Assembly: GCF_011393335.1 (NCBI RefSeq)
Contig: NZ_CP049865.1
Location: 2,002,722 to 2,066,721, forward strand
Source: Propioniciclava coleopterorum
GTDB taxonomy: Bacteria > Actinomycetota > Actinomycetes > Propionibacteriales > Propionibacteriaceae
Length of the DNA: 64,000 nucleotides
Direction of reading: 5' to 3'
Position numbers and translations under genes: made by a program. Below, piece by piece: positions 52,825 to 61,836 of the stretch; position 1 is the stretch's first letter, and each line of letters opens with the position of its first letter. The notes below the pieces were generated by a model. It had not been told where the DNA came from and ran no database searches. It saw nothing but the letters and a program-made list of their open reading frames with translations.

Positions 52825-53382
52825 CTAGTCCCGGGGGAGGGCGAGTTCGACCACGACGCGGTGCCCCCGGCGGTGCACCTCGCGGAAACCGTGGGACAGG
52901 AACGTGCTCAGGACGCCGGTGTAGAGGTCGCCCCCGGGCAGGCGACCGCCGTCGGTGTCGACCGGACGCGCCAGCAGGCGGCTCGCCGCGTTGCGCTCGG
53001 CGTGGTCGACGGCGGCCTCGAGCATCTCGGTGGCGATGCCGGTGTGCCGCGCCACCGGCCGGACGACGAAGCAGGTGATGGCCCACGTGGCCGGATCCCC
53101 CAGCGGGAGGCGTGCGTTCGGGTAACGCTCCCGGGGGCCCACCTCGACCCAACCGGCGGGTTCCTCGTCGAGGTAGGCGATCAGCCCCGGCGCCGGGTGC
53201 TGGCCGACCACCTGGCACAGCAGAGCGGCACGGTTGGCCTCCGAGGCGTCGAAGGACCACTCGGGATCGATGAAGTACTGGCACCAGCAGCGGGCGGGGC
53301 CGCCGCGATGCCCGAACACCGAGGCGAGGTCGTCCCAGCGTGCGGGGGTCGCGGGGTAGATGGTGAGGGGTCGTGTCCTCAT
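52825..53382 (-). CDS. GNAT-family N-acetyltransferase
   Basis: A 185-residue GNAT enzyme. An N-terminal segment typical of one actinobacterial subgroup (FGHRGGPARCWCQYFI) precedes the acetyl-CoA core: TCFVVRPVARHTGIATEMLEAAVDHA corresponds to motif A, with Q/RxxGxG replaced by RHTGIA. Acceptor unknown. ATG 53382 has GAGGAGG at 5 nt spacing, so the start is firm. Confidence 0.88.
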   Translation of the reverse strand: MRTRPLTIYPATPARWDDLASVFGHRGGPARCWCQYFIDPEWSFDASEANRAALLCQVVGQHPAPGLIAYLDEEPAGWVEVGPRERYPNARLPLGDPATWAITCFVVRPVARHTGIATEMLEAAVDHAERNAASRLLARPVDTDGGRLPGGDLYTGVLSTFLSHGFREVHRRGHRVVVELALPRD

Positions 53383-53467
53383 GACGCCTCCTCAGGGAAA
53401 AGACGGTGGCGTTCACCGAGAACTGTACGCGCCGAACTCCCTCACCACTAGGTGCGATGCCAGAAAA

Positions 53468-54169
53468 TCAGACGGAAATCGGGGCGAGGCATGCCTCCGC
53501 CGCGGCCTCGGCGTGCGTGGCCATCGAGTCGATGACCGGCAGCGGCGAATCGGCCTGGGAGATGAGGAGTTCGATCTCGGTGCAGGCCAGCACCACGGCC
53601 TGCGCGCCGGCGTCCTTCAGGGCCTGGATCTCGGCGACGAACACCGCGCGGCTGGCGTCGGTGACGATGCCCTGGGTCAGCTCGTCGAAGATGATGCCGT
53701 CGATCACCTCGTGGCGGTCCGGGGCGGGCGCGATGGCGGTGATGCCGTGCCGCGCGAGGCGCTCGGCGTAGAAGTCCTCGGCCATGACCCACTTGGTGCC
53801 CAGGATGGCGAGCCGCTCGAAGCCCTGGCGGGTCGCGGCGGCGCCCACGGCGTCCGCGATGTGCAGCAGCGGGACGCCCATGGCGGCCTCGACGGCCGGG
53901 GCGACCTTGTGCATGAGGTTGGTGCCGATGAGCACGGTGTCGGCGCCGGCGCGCTGCAGGCAGCGGCCCGCCTCGGCGAGCAGTTCGCCCGCGGCGTCCC
54001 AGTCCTCGGCGACCTGCATGGCGCGCACCTCGTCGAAGTCGAGCGAGTCGATCATGATCTTGGCGCTGTGGTGGCCGCCGAGCGCCTCCTGCACCTTGGC
54101 GTTGATGATCCGGTAGTAGTTGATGGTCGAGTACCAGCTCATCCCGCCGATGATCCCGATGGTCTGCAT
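53468..54169 (-). CDS. Aspartate/glutamate racemase family protein
   Basis: A 233-residue PLP-independent amino acid racemase. MQTIGIIGGMSWYSTINYY is the family start. The first catalytic position is Thr83 in LIGTNLMHK instead of Cys, while the second is Cys196 in VLACTEIE. A Thr/Cys pair is known for the E. coli L-Asp/Glu-specific racemase branch, whose members work preferentially on L substrates. It is divergent from a LysR regulator with an operator-like dyad between them. A D-amino-acid supply role is inferred. Confidence 0.92.
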   Translation of the reverse strand: MQTIGIIGGMSWYSTINYYRIINAKVQEALGGHHSAKIMIDSLDFDEVRAMQVAEDWDAAGELLAEAGRCLQRAGADTVLIGTNLMHKVAPAVEAAMGVPLLHIADAVGAAATRQGFERLAILGTKWVMAEDFYAERLARHGITAIAPAPDRHEVIDGIIFDELTQGIVTDASRAVFVAEIQALKDAGAQAVVLACTEIELLISQADSPLPVIDSMATHAEAAAEACLAPISV

Positions 54170-54260
54170 GGCCGCCCCCCTGCGTGTCGAAAAAACCCCC
54201 GTGGCTTGCCTCTATGCTCCCGGGGAGTCGGGTTTCCCGGAAGGCCGAGATCGTTGCCGG

Positions 54261-54281
54261 GGCATAAGCCACACTTATGCC
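54261..54281. promoter_or_regulatory. LysR-type operator candidate
   Basis: GGCATAAG-N5-CTTATGCC, a perfect 8-bp dyad ending one base before the LysR ATG, in the racemase-LysR divergent region. The core ATAAG-N5-CTTAT fits an LTTR box. Binding at the start codon would give autorepression. Confidence 0.7.
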
Positions 54282-55177
54282 ATGGATCCGCGACGCCTGT
54301 TGATCTTTCGAGCAGTCGCCCGCGCCGGCTCGTTCTCGGCGGGGGCGCGCGAGTTGGGCTGGACGCAGCCGGCCGTGAGCCAGCACATGGGACGCCTGGA
54401 GCGCGAGATCGGGACGCCGATCTTCGCGCGCAGCACCCAGGGCGTCCAGTTGACCGAGGCCGGGCAGGCGCTGCTGCGTCGCGCCGACGAGGTGGCGGGG
54501 CTGCTCGCCGCCGCGTCCTCGGAGATGGCCGACTTCACCCTGGCGGGCGCCGGGCGGGTCCGGCTGGTGGCCTTCCCCTCGGCGCTGGCGACGCTGGTCC
54601 CGCGCGCGCTGGTCGCGCTCGAGCGCACGCATCCGGGCGTCGAGGTCGCCCTCAGCGAGGCCGAGCCCCCGAGGCGGTCGAGGCCGTCCGCGCCGGCGAG
54701 GCCGACGTCGCGCTCACCTTCCGCTACGAACACGAGGACCTGCCCGCGGACCTGACGGCGCTCGCCCTGGCGGTCGAACCCGTCCGGCTCGTCGTGCCGC
54801 GCTCCCGCCTGATGCTCGGCGGCAGGGTGGCCGACCCGCACGGGCTGCGGACGCTGGACGGCCTGCGCGAGGCCGTGTGGGCGGCCGGCTGCGAGCGCTG
54901 TCGCGCCCACCTGCTGCGGATCTGCGCGTCCGCCGGATTCACCCCGCGGGTGCGGCACACCACCGACGACTACGTGGTGGTCCAGGCCCTCGTCGCCCAG
55001 GGGCTGGCCGTCGCCGCGCTGCCGGAGTCGTCGCTGGACGCCCACCATCACCCCGACGTGCTCGCCCTCGACGTCCCCGGGCTCGGCGCGCGCACGATCG
55101 ACGCGGTCACCCTGCCGGGCGTCGAGCGGGTGCCGGCGGTGGCCGCCGTGCTGGGCGCGCTGGCCGGGGCGTCCTGA
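54282..55177 (+). CDS. LysR-family transcriptional regulator (apparent 1-base deletion)
   Basis: About 298 residues after repair. The winged-helix domain MDPRRLLIFRAVARAGSFSA, then GWTQPAVSQHMGRLEREIG, is canonical LysR. The effector domain continues in another frame after the C run 54666-54670; an extra C gives LSEAEPPEAVEAVRAGEADVAL, the expected strand. Late elements YVVVQALVAQGLAVAALPES are typical. It is divergent from the racemase gene and probably controls it in response to an amino acid (inference). Undercall is more likely than pseudogene. Confidence 0.88.
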
Positions 55178-55205
55178 CGGGAGGGGGCGCCCACGGCCTT
55201 GTGGC

Positions 55206-55817
55206 CTACTCCTCGCCCGTCGCGCGGGCGCCGGCGGGCTCGGTGGCCTGCGGCGACCCGGCGCCGCTGCCGTGCGGGGCCGCCACGACGCGGCTGCCGG
55301 CCAATCGGTCGTGCGGGGGGCGTCCGCTGCCGAGGACGGTCATGCCGACCCCGACGCCCACCACCACGTAGGTGAGCGCGGTCGCCGTCAGGATGAACGG
55401 GGCGCCGGTCTCGAAGAGTCCGAAGCTGGCGCCGAGCGCGACGGTGTGCCCGAGTTGCCACGGGATGGCGATCTTGGCCACGTTGCGCAGCAGCGCCCGG
55501 CCGCGGGGGAGCGGGCCACCGTCCGTCGACCCGACCCGCAGGCCCCGCGCCCGCTTGCCGCGGGTCGCCGCGTGGGGGCCGGACTCGGCGGCCGCGGCCC
55601 AGACGGTCGCCACGGCGGCCGGGATGAGGCTCAGGCCCCAGACCGGCCAGAACGACAGCGCGGGGAGGGTCAGGTAGGCGATGACCCCGGGCACCGCGAG
55701 CAGCGCGGCCACGCCGAGGTAGCCGAGGCAGTCCAGGGCGTACGCCTGCAGCCGGAGTCCGGCCAGGTGGTTGATGAGGGTGCGGCGGGGCGTGTCGGGC
55801 TCGAAGGGTGGGGGCAT
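55206..55817 (-). CDS. RDD-family membrane protein
   Basis: A 203-residue protein of the RDD family. LRLQAYALDCLGYLGVAAL replaces the Arg-Asp-Asp start, GLRVGSTDGGPLPRGRALLRN is the conserved interhelical loop, and HDRLAGSRVV matches the family C-terminal motif. About four membrane segments are visible. Transport or membrane maintenance is suspected for the family. ATG 55817 chosen; upstream GTG/ATG would add a basic tail. Confidence 0.85.
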   Translation of the reverse strand: MPPPFEPDTPRRTLINHLAGLRLQAYALDCLGYLGVAALLAVPGVIAYLTLPALSFWPVWGLSLIPAAVATVWAAAAESGPHAATRGKRARGLRVGSTDGGPLPRGRALLRNVAKIAIPWQLGHTVALGASFGLFETGAPFILTATALTYVVVGVGVGMTVLGSGRPPHDRLAGSRVVAAPHGSGAGSPQATEPAGARATGEE

Positions 55818-55969
55818 GCGCCCCAGCGTCGCCCGCCCGCGCGGAACCGTCAAGGGTCGCCGAGGGACGGTGCGTCGGACCCGACACCGCGCCGAGCGGA
55901 CGCCGGGCGATCCGCCGCCGGGCCATCCGGCACCGGCGGATCCGGGGCTGTCTCTGCCTTGGATAAGTA

Positions 55970-55999
55970 CTTGTTCATATAAAACAAGCCTGATATAAA
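55970..55999 (+). promoter_or_regulatory. Promoter with overlapping ArsR operator
   Basis: TTGTTC-N17-TATAAA is a strong promoter ending 6 bp before the GTG start, so the mRNA is probably leaderless. The dyad CTTGTT-N7-AACAAG (55970-55988) overlaps the -35 and is a good operator for the regulator it drives. Confidence 0.65.
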
Positions 56000-56005
56000 G
56001 AGGTT

Positions 56006-56344
56006 GTGCACGCCTTCGACATCCTCGGCGACCCCGTCCGGCGCCGGATCCTGGAGCTCCTCGCCGCCGGCGAGGTGCCCGCCGGCGGCATCGTCGACGC
56101 CGTGACGGCCGAGTTCGGCATCACCCAGCCGGCGGTGTCGCATCAGCTCCGGATCCTTCGGGATGCGGGCTTCGCCGAGGCGCGTGCGGACGGCCGTCGG
56201 CGGCTCTACGCGCTGCGGCCGGAGCCGTTCCGCGAGGCGCAGGCGTGGCTGGAGCGCTACGGGGCGTTCTGGACCCAACGGCTGGACGCGCTGGACACCG
56301 AGGTGGCCCGCGTCCGCAGGCAGCGAGAGGAAGACCCGACATGA
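56006..56344 (+). CDS. ArsR-family transcriptional regulator
   Basis: A 112-residue winged-helix repressor. FDILGDPVRRRILELLAAGE and GITQPAVSHQLRILRDAGF form the DNA-binding core, RADGRRRLYAL is the wing. There is no visible metal-binding Cys cluster, as is usual for the ArsR group paired with SRPBCC proteins. GTG 56006 sits where transcription should begin. Its TGA overlaps the ATG of the AHSA1 gene. Self-regulation through the overlapping dyad is inferred. Confidence 0.92.
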   Translation: MHAFDILGDPVRRRILELLAAGEVPAGGIVDAVTAEFGITQPAVSHQLRILRDAGFAEARADGRRRLYALRPEPFREAQAWLERYGAFWTQRLDALDTEVARVRRQREEDPT

Positions 56345-57279
56345 CCGCGACCGACCGACTCGACGTGTTCGCCCGAGCCCTCACGGGCAGCGCGGAGCGC
56401 CCCGCCCTCACCTTCACCCGCAGCTATCCGGTGGACGCCGACGACCTGTGGGCGGCCGTCACCGACCCCGCCCGCCTGGCCCGCTGGCTCGGCGCCGTCG
56501 AGGGCGCCCCCGCGGGGGTGGGGGATTCCTTCCGCGTCGACCTGGGCGACCACGACCTCGTCGACCTGGTCGTCACGGCGTGCGGGCCGGGTCGCGTCGC
56601 CTGCCGGTGGCGCTACCCGGGCGAGCCCGACAGCGAAGTGGTCGTCGCGGTCGCGCCCGAGGGCCCGGGATCGCGCCTCACCCTCACCCACGCCCAGTTG
56701 GCCGCGGCTGCCGCGCTCGACTACGGCGGCGGCTGGGAGGACCTGCTCGACGCCCTGGCTGCACGCCTCGCAGGTGGGGCCGCCGGTCCGGTGGGCGACG
56801 ATGGAGGTTCCTGGCCCGTCGGCGGCTCGGTCGACCGGTGGCGGACGATCCGCGACGGCGTCCTGGAACTCGAGCGGACGATCGCCGCGTCGCCCGACCG
56901 AGTCTGGGACGCGCTCGCCACGCCTGAGGGGTTGGCGTCCTGGTGGTGGCGGCACTGGGGCGACGTCGTCGTGGAGGCCGACGTCCGGCCCGGCGGCGCC
57001 TACCGGATCGCGGCACCCGGCGCGGGCATCGTCCTGGAGGGGCGCTACCTCGCCGTGGACGCCCCGGACCACCTCGCCCTCACCTGGGTCTGGACCGACG
57101 CGGACGGGGCCACGCGCGACGAGGCGGTCGACCTCGCGCTCGCCGAGGCCGGCGACGGGGCGACCCTGCTGACCGTGCGGCACAGCGGCCCGTGGGCCAC
57201 CCCGGCGCCCGCGCAGGACTACCGGCAGGGCTGGGAGTTCACCCTGGCGCAGCTCGCGGACGTGCTCGCCGGGTCTTGA
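56341..57279 (+). CDS. SRPBCC protein with two AHSA1-like domains
   Basis: A 312-residue protein built of two Aha1/START-type lipid-binding folds: the first about 20-145 (FTRSYPVDADDLWAAVTDP, ARLARWLG), the second about 175-310 (ERTIAASPDRVWDALATPEG, LASWWWRHWG). Each has the SRPBCC signature of strand-helix-strand and a tail YRQGWEFTLAQL. Duplication in one chain is unusual; most partners carry one domain. Coupled to the ArsR gene by ATGA overlap. Ligand unknown. Confidence 0.88.
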   Translation: MTATDRLDVFARALTGSAERPALTFTRSYPVDADDLWAAVTDPARLARWLGAVEGAPAGVGDSFRVDLGDHDLVDLVVTACGPGRVACRWRYPGEPDSEVVVAVAPEGPGSRLTLTHAQLAAAAALDYGGGWEDLLDALAARLAGGAAGPVGDDGGSWPVGGSVDRWRTIRDGVLELERTIAASPDRVWDALATPEGLASWWWRHWGDVVVEADVRPGGAYRIAAPGAGIVLEGRYLAVDAPDHLALTWVWTDADGATRDEAVDLALAEAGDGATLLTVRHSGPWATPAPAQDYRQGWEFTLAQLADVLAGS

Positions 57280-57305
57280 CAGGTGACCAAATGGTCACCT
57301 AATGT
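57276..57305 (+). promoter_or_regulatory. Promoter with overlapping ArsR operator (second module)
   Basis: TTGACA-N18-TAATGT lies just upstream of ATG 57313; transcription would start at or next to that ATG, again leaderless. The perfect dyad AGGTGACC-AAAT-GGTCACCT (57281-57300) fills the spacer and is an excellent repressor site. The -35 begins in the 3' end of the preceding gene. Confidence 0.75.
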
Positions 57306-57312
57306 CGAGGGC

Positions 57313-57654
57313 ATGGACGACAGCGACGCAGTGTTCAAGGCGCTGGCCGATCCTGTCCGGCGACTGCTGCTGGATGCTCTCTTCGAGCGGGACGGCCGCT
57401 CGCTCGGGGAGCTCGAGGCCGTCGTCAACGACCACGTCGAGATGACCCGGTTCGGCGTCGCGAAGCATCTGCGGCAGCTGGAGGCGGCCAACCTCGTCAC
57501 CACCCGCAAGCAGGGCCGGGAGAAGCTCCACCATCTCAACCCCGTCCCCATCCAACAGATCCACCGACGCTGGATCGGCAAGTACACGCGGCGGGCGACC
57601 ATCGCCGGCGCCTTGCTCGACCTGAAGTCGGCCATCGAGGAGGAACAGCCATGA
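57313..57654 (+). CDS. ArsR-family transcriptional regulator (second module)
   Basis: A 113-residue winged-helix regulator: VFKALADPVRRLLLDALFE, VEMTRFGVAKHLRQLEAANL and TTRKQGREKLHHLNPVPIQQI, the last typical of the ArsR group that controls SRPBCC genes. Start chosen at ATG 57313 because the promoter's predicted start point coincides with it; the open upstream frame overlaps the operator. Its stop overlaps the ATG of the SRPBCC gene. Confidence 0.93.
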   Translation: MDDSDAVFKALADPVRRLLLDALFERDGRSLGELEAVVNDHVEMTRFGVAKHLRQLEAANLVTTRKQGREKLHHLNPVPIQQIHRRWIGKYTRRATIAGALLDLKSAIEEEQP

Positions 57655-58133
57655 GCGACATCCAGATCTACACCGTCTACATCGAGGCCCCCGCCGCCCG
57701 CGTGTGGGACGCCATCACCACATCGGAGTTCACCAACCAGTACGGCTACGGCGGCGACACCGAGGTCGACCTGACCCCGGGCGGCGTCTACCGCAACCTC
57801 ACCTCGCCCGGCATGAAGGCGATGGGGATGGGGGACGTGGCGGTCAGCGGCGAGGTGCTGGCCGTGGAGCCGAGGTCCCGCCTGCAGATCACCTGGGCGC
57901 CCGCCTGGTACCCGGACGCCGCCCCCACCACCGTGACGTGGGAGCTCACCGAGTTCGAGGGGCCGCTCACCAAGGTCGTCCTGACGCACGACGTCTCGGC
58001 GAACCCGGAGCTGGGGCGCGAGATCGCCGGCGGCGGCGAGCCCACCCAGGGCGGCGGTGGCTGGCCGTGGATCCTGGCCGGGCTCAAGACCGTCCTCGAG
58101 ACCGGACGCCCCATGGTCAACTCCGGCTCCTGA
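57651..58133 (+). CDS. SRPBCC-domain protein (second module)
   Basis: A 160-residue single AHSA1/SRPBCC domain. IYTVYIEAPAARVWDAITTSEF, a central DLTPGGVYRNLTSPG and the LTKVVLTHDV strand are typical; WPWILAGLKTVLETG is the C-terminal helix that closes the cavity. It probably binds a small hydrophobic ligand or acts in resistance, as such ArsR-linked partners are thought to do. Translationally coupled to the ArsR gene. Confidence 0.9.
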   Translation: MSDIQIYTVYIEAPAARVWDAITTSEFTNQYGYGGDTEVDLTPGGVYRNLTSPGMKAMGMGDVAVSGEVLAVEPRSRLQITWAPAWYPDAAPTTVTWELTEFEGPLTKVVLTHDVSANPELGREIAGGGEPTQGGGGWPWILAGLKTVLETGRPMVNSGS

Positions 58134-58259
58134 CGGCTAAGCCGAGCCTGAACCGACGTGGCTCGCTCCGCACCGCGGGGCGGGCCTCCGGTCGTTCTCG
58201 GGGTCCGCGGTCGGATTCCCCACAGCGTCAAGCCGCTGAGATCCGGTTTCGGCCCCGCG

Positions 58260-58892
58260 TCAGCTGCGGCGGGCGCGGTCGAGCGCCAGCGCGAGCTGAG
58301 TGCGGTCGGCCGCGTCCAGCTTGCGGAGCAGGGTCGAGACGTAGTTCTTGACCGTCCCGGGCGCCAGGTGCAGGCGCCGGGCGATCTCGGGGTTGCTGAG
58401 CCCGTCGGCGACGCAGTCGGCGACGGCCCGCTCCGCGTCGGTGAGGGACGCGAGGGGATCCGGCGCCGGCTCGCGCGGCCCCGCCAGCGCCGTCCGGGCG
58501 ACGCGCGGATCGAGGTGGAGCCCGCCGCTCAGCGCGGTGCGGACGGCGGCGACCACCGTTTCGGGGGAGGTGTCCTTCAGCAGGAGTCCGGCCGCACCGG
58601 CGGCCAGCGCCTCGGACACCACCGCCTCGGTGTCGAAGGTCGTCAGGGCGAGCACGGGCAGCCCCGGGAACTGCTCGGCGCAGCGCCGGATCAGCTCCGG
58701 CCCGTCCATGCCCGGCATGACCATGTCGGTCAGGACGGCGTCCACCTCGGTGCGCGCCAGCAGGGCCAGCGCGTGCGCACCGTCGCGCGCCTCGGCCACG
58801 ACCCGCGCCTCGCCGGTGCTGTCGAGCAGCATCCGCAGGCCGCGGCGCAGCAGCTCCTGGTCGTCCACGACGAGCAACCGCAGCCGCGTCAT
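58260..58892 (-). CDS. LuxR/NarL-family response regulator
   Basis: A 210-residue two-component regulator. Receiver domain: acidic pair in LLVVDDQELLRRGL, phospho-acceptor Asp56 in VLTDMVMPGMDG, Lys in LLLKDTSPE. The C-terminal LuxR helix-turn-helix is SLTDAERAVADCVADGLSNPEIARRL with GTVKNYVSTLLRKL. The ATG overlaps the stop of the kinase gene (ATGA). Its targets may include the divergent CPBP protease gene near the kinase. Confidence 0.95.
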   Translation of the reverse strand: MTRLRLLVVDDQELLRRGLRMLLDSTGEARVVAEARDGAHALALLARTEVDAVLTDMVMPGMDGPELIRRCAEQFPGLPVLALTTFDTEAVVSEALAAGAAGLLLKDTSPETVVAAVRTALSGGLHLDPRVARTALAGPREPAPDPLASLTDAERAVADCVADGLSNPEIARRLHLAPGTVKNYVSTLLRKLDAADRTQLALALDRARRS

Positions 58893-60040
58893 GCGGCCAG
58901 GCCGCTCGGGTAGCGGGCGTCCAGCACGAACCCGGACGCCTCGGGTGCGGCCCGCAACGTCCCGCCGGCCGCCTCGACGCGCGCCCGCAGGTGGCGGAGC
59001 CCGAAGCCGGGTTCGAGCCGTCCCGTCGGGCCGCCGTCGTCGGCGATCCGTACCCGCCGCTCGTCGCCGCCGTCGAGCGTCACCGTGACCGACGTCGCGT
59101 CGGAGTGGCGCGCCACGTTGGTGAGCCCCTCCTGGATGATCCGGTACGCGAGTGGGTCCAGGCGGGCGGTCTCCCCGGTGTCCGCGCGGACGAGGTCGAC
59201 CGCCAACCCGGTGCCCGCGAAGGCGCCGGCGAGGCGCGCGAGGGCGGCGTCCAGATCGATGGTGGTGGCCTCCTCGGCGGTCAGCGGGCTGAGGCTGCGC
59301 ACGAGCAGGCGCAGCGAGGCCAGCGCGTCGCCCGCCTCGGCGCGGGCGCGCTCGACCTCCGCCCACGCCGCCCCGGGGTCGGGGCGCAGCCGGAGCGCCA
59401 CGTCCAGCCCCATGCCGACGATCGTGAGCCGCTGCCCCAGTTCGTCGTGTAGGGCGCGGGCCTGCTCCATGCGCTCGCGGGCCAGTGCGCGGTCCAGTTC
59501 GGCGAGCGCCTCGTCGCGACGGGCGGCCGCCTCACGTTCGCTCAGCGCGCGCGCCAGATCCAGTTGGGCGATCGCCTCGGAGGCGAGGATCCCCAGCGCC
59601 ACGAGGACGCCCACCATGGCGAGGTTCTCGACCGCGCCGCCCCGCGGGGGCCAGATCGCGTAGCTCGTGGCGACGGCCGCCACGACGGCCGCCCCGACCG
59701 CGACGGCCGTCCAGCGGCCGAACTCCCACACCAGCCCGCACAGGGCGAGCGCCGCGAGCGGCACGCCGGAGACGTTGCCCGAGACGCCCCACACGGCCAG
59801 GCCCAGCGCGCACAGCGCCACGGCCCATCCGCGTCCGGGTCGGCTGCCGCGCGTGCGCCACCAGCGGGTCGCGACCAGGGCGGTCGCCGGGGCGAGGGCG
59901 GCGAGCGCCGCCGCGTGCCACCACGGCCGGCCGCCGTCCAACAGGTACAGGGCGCCGAGCAGCGCGGACGCGCAGGCGACGCCGAGGGTGGCGGCCGCGA
60001 GGCGTCCGAACCGGCGGGAGGCGGCGACGTCGGGGGTCAT
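58889..60040 (-). CDS. Sensor histidine kinase (HisKA_3 type)
   Basis: A 383-residue membrane kinase. About five to six N-terminal helices (1-155) without a large extracellular domain suggest sensing in the membrane. The H-box is ARALHDELGQRLTIV with His198. The ATPase domain has YRIIQEGLTNVARHSDA (N-box) and a short G-box region FGLRHLRARVEAAGG. Partner of the downstream LuxR regulator. Start ATG 60040; the long upstream open frame is a shadow. Confidence 0.93.
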   Translation of the reverse strand: MTPDVAASRRFGRLAAATLGVACASALLGALYLLDGGRPWWHAAALAALAPATALVATRWWRTRGSRPGRGWAVALCALGLAVWGVSGNVSGVPLAALALCGLVWEFGRWTAVAVGAAVVAAVATSYAIWPPRGGAVENLAMVGVLVALGILASEAIAQLDLARALSEREAAARRDEALAELDRALARERMEQARALHDELGQRLTIVGMGLDVALRLRPDPGAAWAEVERARAEAGDALASLRLLVRSLSPLTAEEATTIDLDAALARLAGAFAGTGLAVDLVRADTGETARLDPLAYRIIQEGLTNVARHSDATSVTVTLDGGDERRVRIADDGGPTGRLEPGFGLRHLRARVEAAGGTLRAAPEASGFVLDARYPSGLAA

Positions 60041-60179
60041 GCCTCCCCATTGAACTGGACGCGCCCGACCGGCGCATGTGACCGGGGTCACATCGCGGGC
60101 CGCCGGGTCGTGACCGCGGGCACTGGGGCGGGGCGTCGCGAACCGGTGGGCTGGAGGCATGCGAACCGAGAAGGAAATC

Positions 60180-61030
60180 ATGACCGGGGTGAACGGGTCC
60201 GAGCCGGACCTCCCGCGCGGGCGGGGCCGGCTGGGGACGCTCGGGCGGTGCCTGATCGCCGCCGTGGGGATGCTCGCGTGCGCGGCGGCGCCCGCGCTGG
60301 TGCTGCTGATCCCGCCGCTGGGGCCTGGCTGGCGACCCCGCCGGGCGGCGGCGTCCTCACCGCCCAGGTGGCCGTCCTGACCGCGTCCTACGGGCTGGCG
60401 CCGCTGGCGGCGTGGCTGCTGTTGCGCCTGTGCGCCCGCGTCGAGGGGGTGTCGTGGCGCAGCTACCTGGGTCCCGCGTCCGGCCGCCGGGCCGTGGCCG
60501 TGCTGATCACGACGGCGCTGCCCGTGGCGGCGGTGACCGCGGCGGCGTCCTGGGGCGCGTGGTGGTCCGGTCTGGACGCCGGGCGCCCCGTGCTCGGCGG
60601 CGCGGGTGGCCTGCCGCTGTTGCTGGTGCTGTTCTACGGCCTGGCGCGGGCGTTCGTCCTGCAGGGCATCCAGGAGGAGTGGTGGTTCCGCGGCTTCGCC
60701 TTCGTGGACGTGCGCCGGCATCCGTGGTTCACCCTCGCGGCGACCACCGTGGCGTTCACGGTGCTGCACCTGACGTCCTCGGGTGGCCAGCAGTCGGGCG
60801 CCGAGCGCGTCCTCTACCTCGCGCTCCCGCTGGGCATGGGCCTGTGGGCCGGGGTGGAGCGCTGGTGCTCGGGCACCGTGTGGGCGGCGGTCGGCGTCCA
60901 CGGCGGCATCCACACGGGGCTGCTGGTGCCGGCGCTGCTCGGCTGGCCGCAGGGGCCCGCGTCCTGGGTGGTGCTGGGCGTGACGCTCACCGTGGCGGCG
61001 GCGCTCCGGCTCGCGCTCGCGCGGCCCTAG
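60180..61030 (+). CDS. CPBP-family intramembrane metalloprotease (apparent 1-base deletion)
   Basis: About 283 residues after repair. Eight or so membrane segments. The CPBP (Abi) active-site motifs are present: EEWWFRGF (EExxxR), FTVLHLTSSG and GVHGGIHTG. A first frame ends early at the G run 60320-60323; one extra G gives IPPLGAWLATPPGGG and leads to the rest. ATG 60180 has GAAGGA at a good distance; ATG 60159 is possible. Such enzymes process prenylated or membrane substrates; the substrate here is unknown. Divergent from the kinase gene. Confidence 0.86.
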
Positions 61031-61049
61031 CGCCCGTCGCGACCGTGAG

Positions 61050-61150
61050 GTGTCGTTCTGGTGCCGCCAGTGGGCCGGCGCGCCGGCGCGAATCGCCGTG
61101 ACCAGGGGCGATGCGTCGGGGGTCGCGCGCTCGGGGCACCAGAACGACAC
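61050..61150. repeat. Dispersed palindromic element, copy C
   Basis: A 101-bp element between two convergent genes, with perfect 16-bp terminal inverted repeats identical to those of copy B (GTGTCGTTCTGGTGCC). The core GTGACCAGGGGCGATG (61098-61113) matches the shared core at 13 of 16 positions. Possible bidirectional terminator or miniature mobile element. Confidence 0.88.
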
Positions 61151-61213
61151 GATGCCCCGGGACGCGGACGCGCCGCCCGGGAAGCCCGGGCGGGCGTCAG
61201 TGCTGATCGGGCC

Positions 61214-61387
61214 TCAGCGGCCGAAGATGCGGCCGAAGATCCCGCCGCTCGAGGACGACGACTCGGCCTTCTCGTGGCCGGGGCACCATTGGCCGGCGGG
61301 CACGGTGGCCTTCACCGAGTCGATGTGCTGGCCGCAGCCGGCCCAGGTGGTCTTGCCGCAGGTCTTGCAGGAAACAGGTCGGCACAT
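61214..61387 (-). CDS. Small Cys-rich (CxxC) protein
   Basis: A 57-residue protein. Two CxxC-type pairs appear in SCKTCGKTTWAGCGQHID and WCPGH, giving Cys/His ligands for one metal ion, and the C-terminal tail is Ser-rich then GGIFGRIFGR. AAGGAG precedes the ATG at 61387. It lies directly downstream of the CsoR/CstR-like gene on the same strand. Metal or persulfide buffering is inferred from context; no activity is known. Confidence 0.82.
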   Translation of the reverse strand: MCRPVSCKTCGKTTWAGCGQHIDSVKATVPAGQWCPGHEKAESSSSSGGIFGRIFGR

Positions 61388-61437
61388 GGGTGGTTCTCCT
61401 TCGTGGAAACGTTTTTGGTGGTGTCGTGCGGTGCTGG

Positions 61438-61836
<399 letters not shown>

